Assembly: GCA_002407925.1 (NCBI GenBank)
Contig: DHPN01000011.1
Location: forward strand, 87,016 to 119,522
Length of the DNA: 32,507 nucleotides
From: Atopobiaceae bacterium UBA5363
GTDB lineage: Bacteria > Actinomycetota > Coriobacteriia > Coriobacteriales > Atopobiaceae
Reading direction: 5' to 3'
Notes under the pieces: generated by a model
Told to the model about the DNA's origin: nothing
Seen by the model: the letters and a program-made list of their open reading frames with translations, nothing else
The model's database searches: none
Part shown: positions 31,801 to 32,507 of the stretch, piece by piece
Position numbering within the stretch: the first letter of the stretch is position 1
Layout of the letters: each line of letters begins with the position of its first letter
Program-made: the position numbers and the translations under genes

Positions 31801-32507
31801 TACACCTTCGAGCTGGAGAAGAGCGCGGGTGAGATACAGCTCTACGATGATCAAGGAAATCCAATTAGCGAACCCATATCGAGCCTCAGTTTCTCTGACG
31901 AGCTGAAGACTGGCACGATCACGTTCACAAAGCTCGGCGACGGAGGCCAGCCGCTTGAGGGGGCCACCTTCACCCTGTGCGACACTGACGGCAACCCCAT
32001 CTCGGGGGTCGCGACCCAAACGAGCGACCAGGACGGCAAGGTCAGTTTCACCAACATCCCCTACGGTGACTATACGATCGTCGAGACGACTGCGCCGATA
32101 GGCTATGCGCCCCTCACGATCAACGTGTCGCTTCATGACTCGAACAGCGCCATCAACAGCGATACCAGCACCCTTGACCTCGGCAGCCAGCAAGACATCG
32201 CCATAGGCAGCCTGACTGTGACCAAGCAAGGCGCCGATTATAAGGACGGCGCCGTGACAGAGTCTGCGTTGTCTGGCAGCACCTTCGAGGTCATTGACAG
32301 CTCTAGCTCGCAAGTCGTAGATACACAGACAACAGGCGACAACGGCACGGCATTCTTTGCGAACCTTCCGCTTGGCAGCTATGTTCTCCATGAGGTATCA
32401 GCCTCAGCAGATCACCAGACAGCCGAGGACGTTCCCTTTACCATAACGGCCGACCAGAGCGCATCTGCTCGCCAGCTGTCCATAATCGTGATAGATCTCA
32501 AGAAGAC
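28807..32507 (+). CDS. Large cell-surface adhesin with tandem adhesin modules and SpaA/Cna-B-type domains (partial, 3' end missing)
   Basis: The frame is open from ATG 28807 to the window edge: 1233 codons without a stop. A signal peptide covers residues 1-31 (charged MGKKR, a hydrophobic core, AQA-A cleavage-like end). Residues about 35-175 resemble the first Ig-like domain of fibrinogen/collagen-binding adhesins. From about 176 to 928 there are repeated Ig-like modules, each with an aromatic W-x-I/V-x-x-N strand and a D-T/D strand. Three SpaA/Cna-B-type domains begin at about 929, 1036 and 1134, each with a Lys near its start (VEKHD, FTKLG, VTKQG) and a Glu late (VKEQTP, IVETTAP, LHEVSA), as needed for an internal isopeptide bond. 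An LPxTG anchor is expected beyond the window but not seen. Base composition is AT-richer than the housekeeping genes, which suggests transfer. GAGGGGAG precedes the start. Confidence 0.9.
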   Translation, partial: MGKKRLAAFIVALLFVLGLPFMLPSQAQAAEDENATGPVSFPFFTSVELTDANGDPLGEDVPKDAAVNVTYNFEIPDSLSNDEMPKAGDTYSFVIPEQIKLTNPISQDLTDAGGDIVAHVDVTEDENTGKWTGTITFNEFSETHKDVSGVFTINTWFNKENIANTDVVKIPFQVGSDIKYVDVHFQQPDAENEKAGSYDEKTFSDTGIFTWTVSLNENSTTIQNGHLTDVIEPGVDGSQTYVPGSFKVTDSDGKVVYDSSTSTGTGIFTYTPAVGGDTEKTGTLDYSFPDTFEGKMTVTYQTKVSDPSQYYGNSVSNTATFEHDGASPDNPSATISVSTPEFISKSGQYNQSTGKIDWTINFNKDDLSLTDVQVSDTIPDGLTLDASSIKLDGTVVASGDEPGTYKYENGVLTYNAGDISSAHTLTFSTSLPSDYWQTNQKQTFDNTVKMTSDDNSYLEKGATGSSSVSIASSVITKSSEYDPTTHSITWTIVVNGNARELSDATVTDTIGPGQKYLPDTFSITPDGAPVNSLTRDYSFSVAGDLSSGPVLTYHFGNISSSYTITYKTELLDSESSVWAGGSGSYENSVTLTPGGTNPESTVTKHQNVKPNVISKTAASYDYVTHEITWKIVVNNDKVPLTGVSVTDDLTGTDDNKSLNDFDLETGSIEVDGVPIGSSSDVYPYYSYDSDSKLLTIQLGDLNDETPANRTKTITFKTKLNKTDSDYNDYFGQNGSKTIDNSATLISNERGSTQAKASQTISNTLVAKTGYYESGNAYIDWAVEINQNQIALSGITLTDTFQQGLELDTSSVKLYKQSLNSDGTLTPSPTYSNGVLSVDGTAVDLTADNVSYDASTNVFTFTVPSSSDAGDSSPYLLIFRTTVGAAYASGTSFSNTINLTSSKYSEETTSSEQEVAFSTSSGSAWGTTGSVTVEKHDSVTDAPLSGTTFGLYDGYGNLIRVSDATDNDGQTTFSHINYNTRYTVKEQTPSADYTSSATSYTFELEKSAGEIQLYDDQGNPISEPISSLSFSDELKTGTITFTKLGDGGQPLEGATFTLCDTDGNPISGVATQTSDQDGKVSFTNIPYGDYTIVETTAPIGYAPLTINVSLHDSNSAINSDTSTLDLGSQQDIAIGSLTVTKQGADYKDGAVTESALSGSTFEVIDSSSSQVVDTQTTGDNGTAFFANLPLGSYVLHEVSASADHQTAEDVPFTITADQSASARQLSIIVIDLKK
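29836..31590 (+). repeat. Four diverged tandem modules in the adhesin
   Basis: Modules begin near residues 344, 476, 614 and 766 (spacing 132, 138 and 152 residues; the last runs about 162 residues to the first Cna-B-type domain). Each opens with a Lys-Ser/Thr and an aromatic residue (SKSGQYN, TKSSEYD, SKTAASYDY, AKTGYYES), then a Trp strand (IDWTINFN, ITWTIVVN, ITWKIVVN, IDWAVEIN) and an L-x-D-V/x-D strand. A fifth, more distant copy may precede them near residue 190. The copies are diverged, so recent expansion is unlikely. Confidence 0.75.

Overview
The window looks like a chromosomal segment of a high-GC actinobacterium of the class Coriobacteriia (Olsenella/Atopobium/Collinsella type). 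The evidence is the GC-rich codon use of most genes, the actinobacterial signatures in SecD (an Ala-Asp-Ser motif in the fourth membrane segment) and SecF (GYSLYDTVV), the gene order tgt-secD-secF-recJ-rel, and a RecJ protein with a helicase fused to its C-terminus. The genus call is inference; no 16S rRNA or other marker lies in the window.

Region 1 (1-1348) is an AT-richer fructose-type PTS island: the 3' end of a IIC gene, a IIA gene, a strong terminator, and a 1-phosphofructokinase gene cut off in its middle. The cut lies next to a sharp change to GC-rich sequence. Region 2 (1398-4444, minus strand) holds an alpha/beta hydrolase and a methionyl-tRNA-synthetase-family protein. Region 3 (4747-9476, plus) holds a stomatin/SPFH membrane protein, queH, a cytoplasmic-type alpha-amylase and queA. 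A minus-strand gene for a long coiled-coil, tail-anchored protein then interrupts the plus-strand series. Region 4 (11040-21798, plus) holds ptsH with its own terminator, then tgt, secD, secF, the recJ-helicase fusion, rel and a metallo-beta-lactamase-fold hydrolase. From secD on these are closely spaced or overlapping and probably one transcript. queH, queA and tgt together supply three steps of queuosine tRNA modification.

Region 5 (21912-26057, plus) is a polar amino acid ABC importer: ATPase, Tat-type substrate-binding lipoprotein and two permeases, with a good promoter and two notable hairpins that may set subunit ratios. A cytidylate-kinase-like gene follows. birA lies convergent (26128-26946).

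Region 6 (about 27164-28609) is decayed. It holds three plus-strand gene remnants with several frameshifts. The middle one keeps the active-site segments of a Gram-positive exosortase (XrtG type). Region 7 (28613 to the end) has a markedly AT-rich promoter segment and then a very large cell-surface adhesin with a signal peptide, tandem Ig-like adhesin modules and three SpaA/Cna-B-type domains; it runs off the window.

No rRNA, tRNA, CRISPR array, insertion sequence or phage gene was found. The most unusual items are the RecJ-helicase fusion with its pentapeptide-repeat linker, the decayed exosortase locus beside an intact giant adhesin, the abrupt end of fruK, and several active-site substitutions in otherwise ordinary enzymes.
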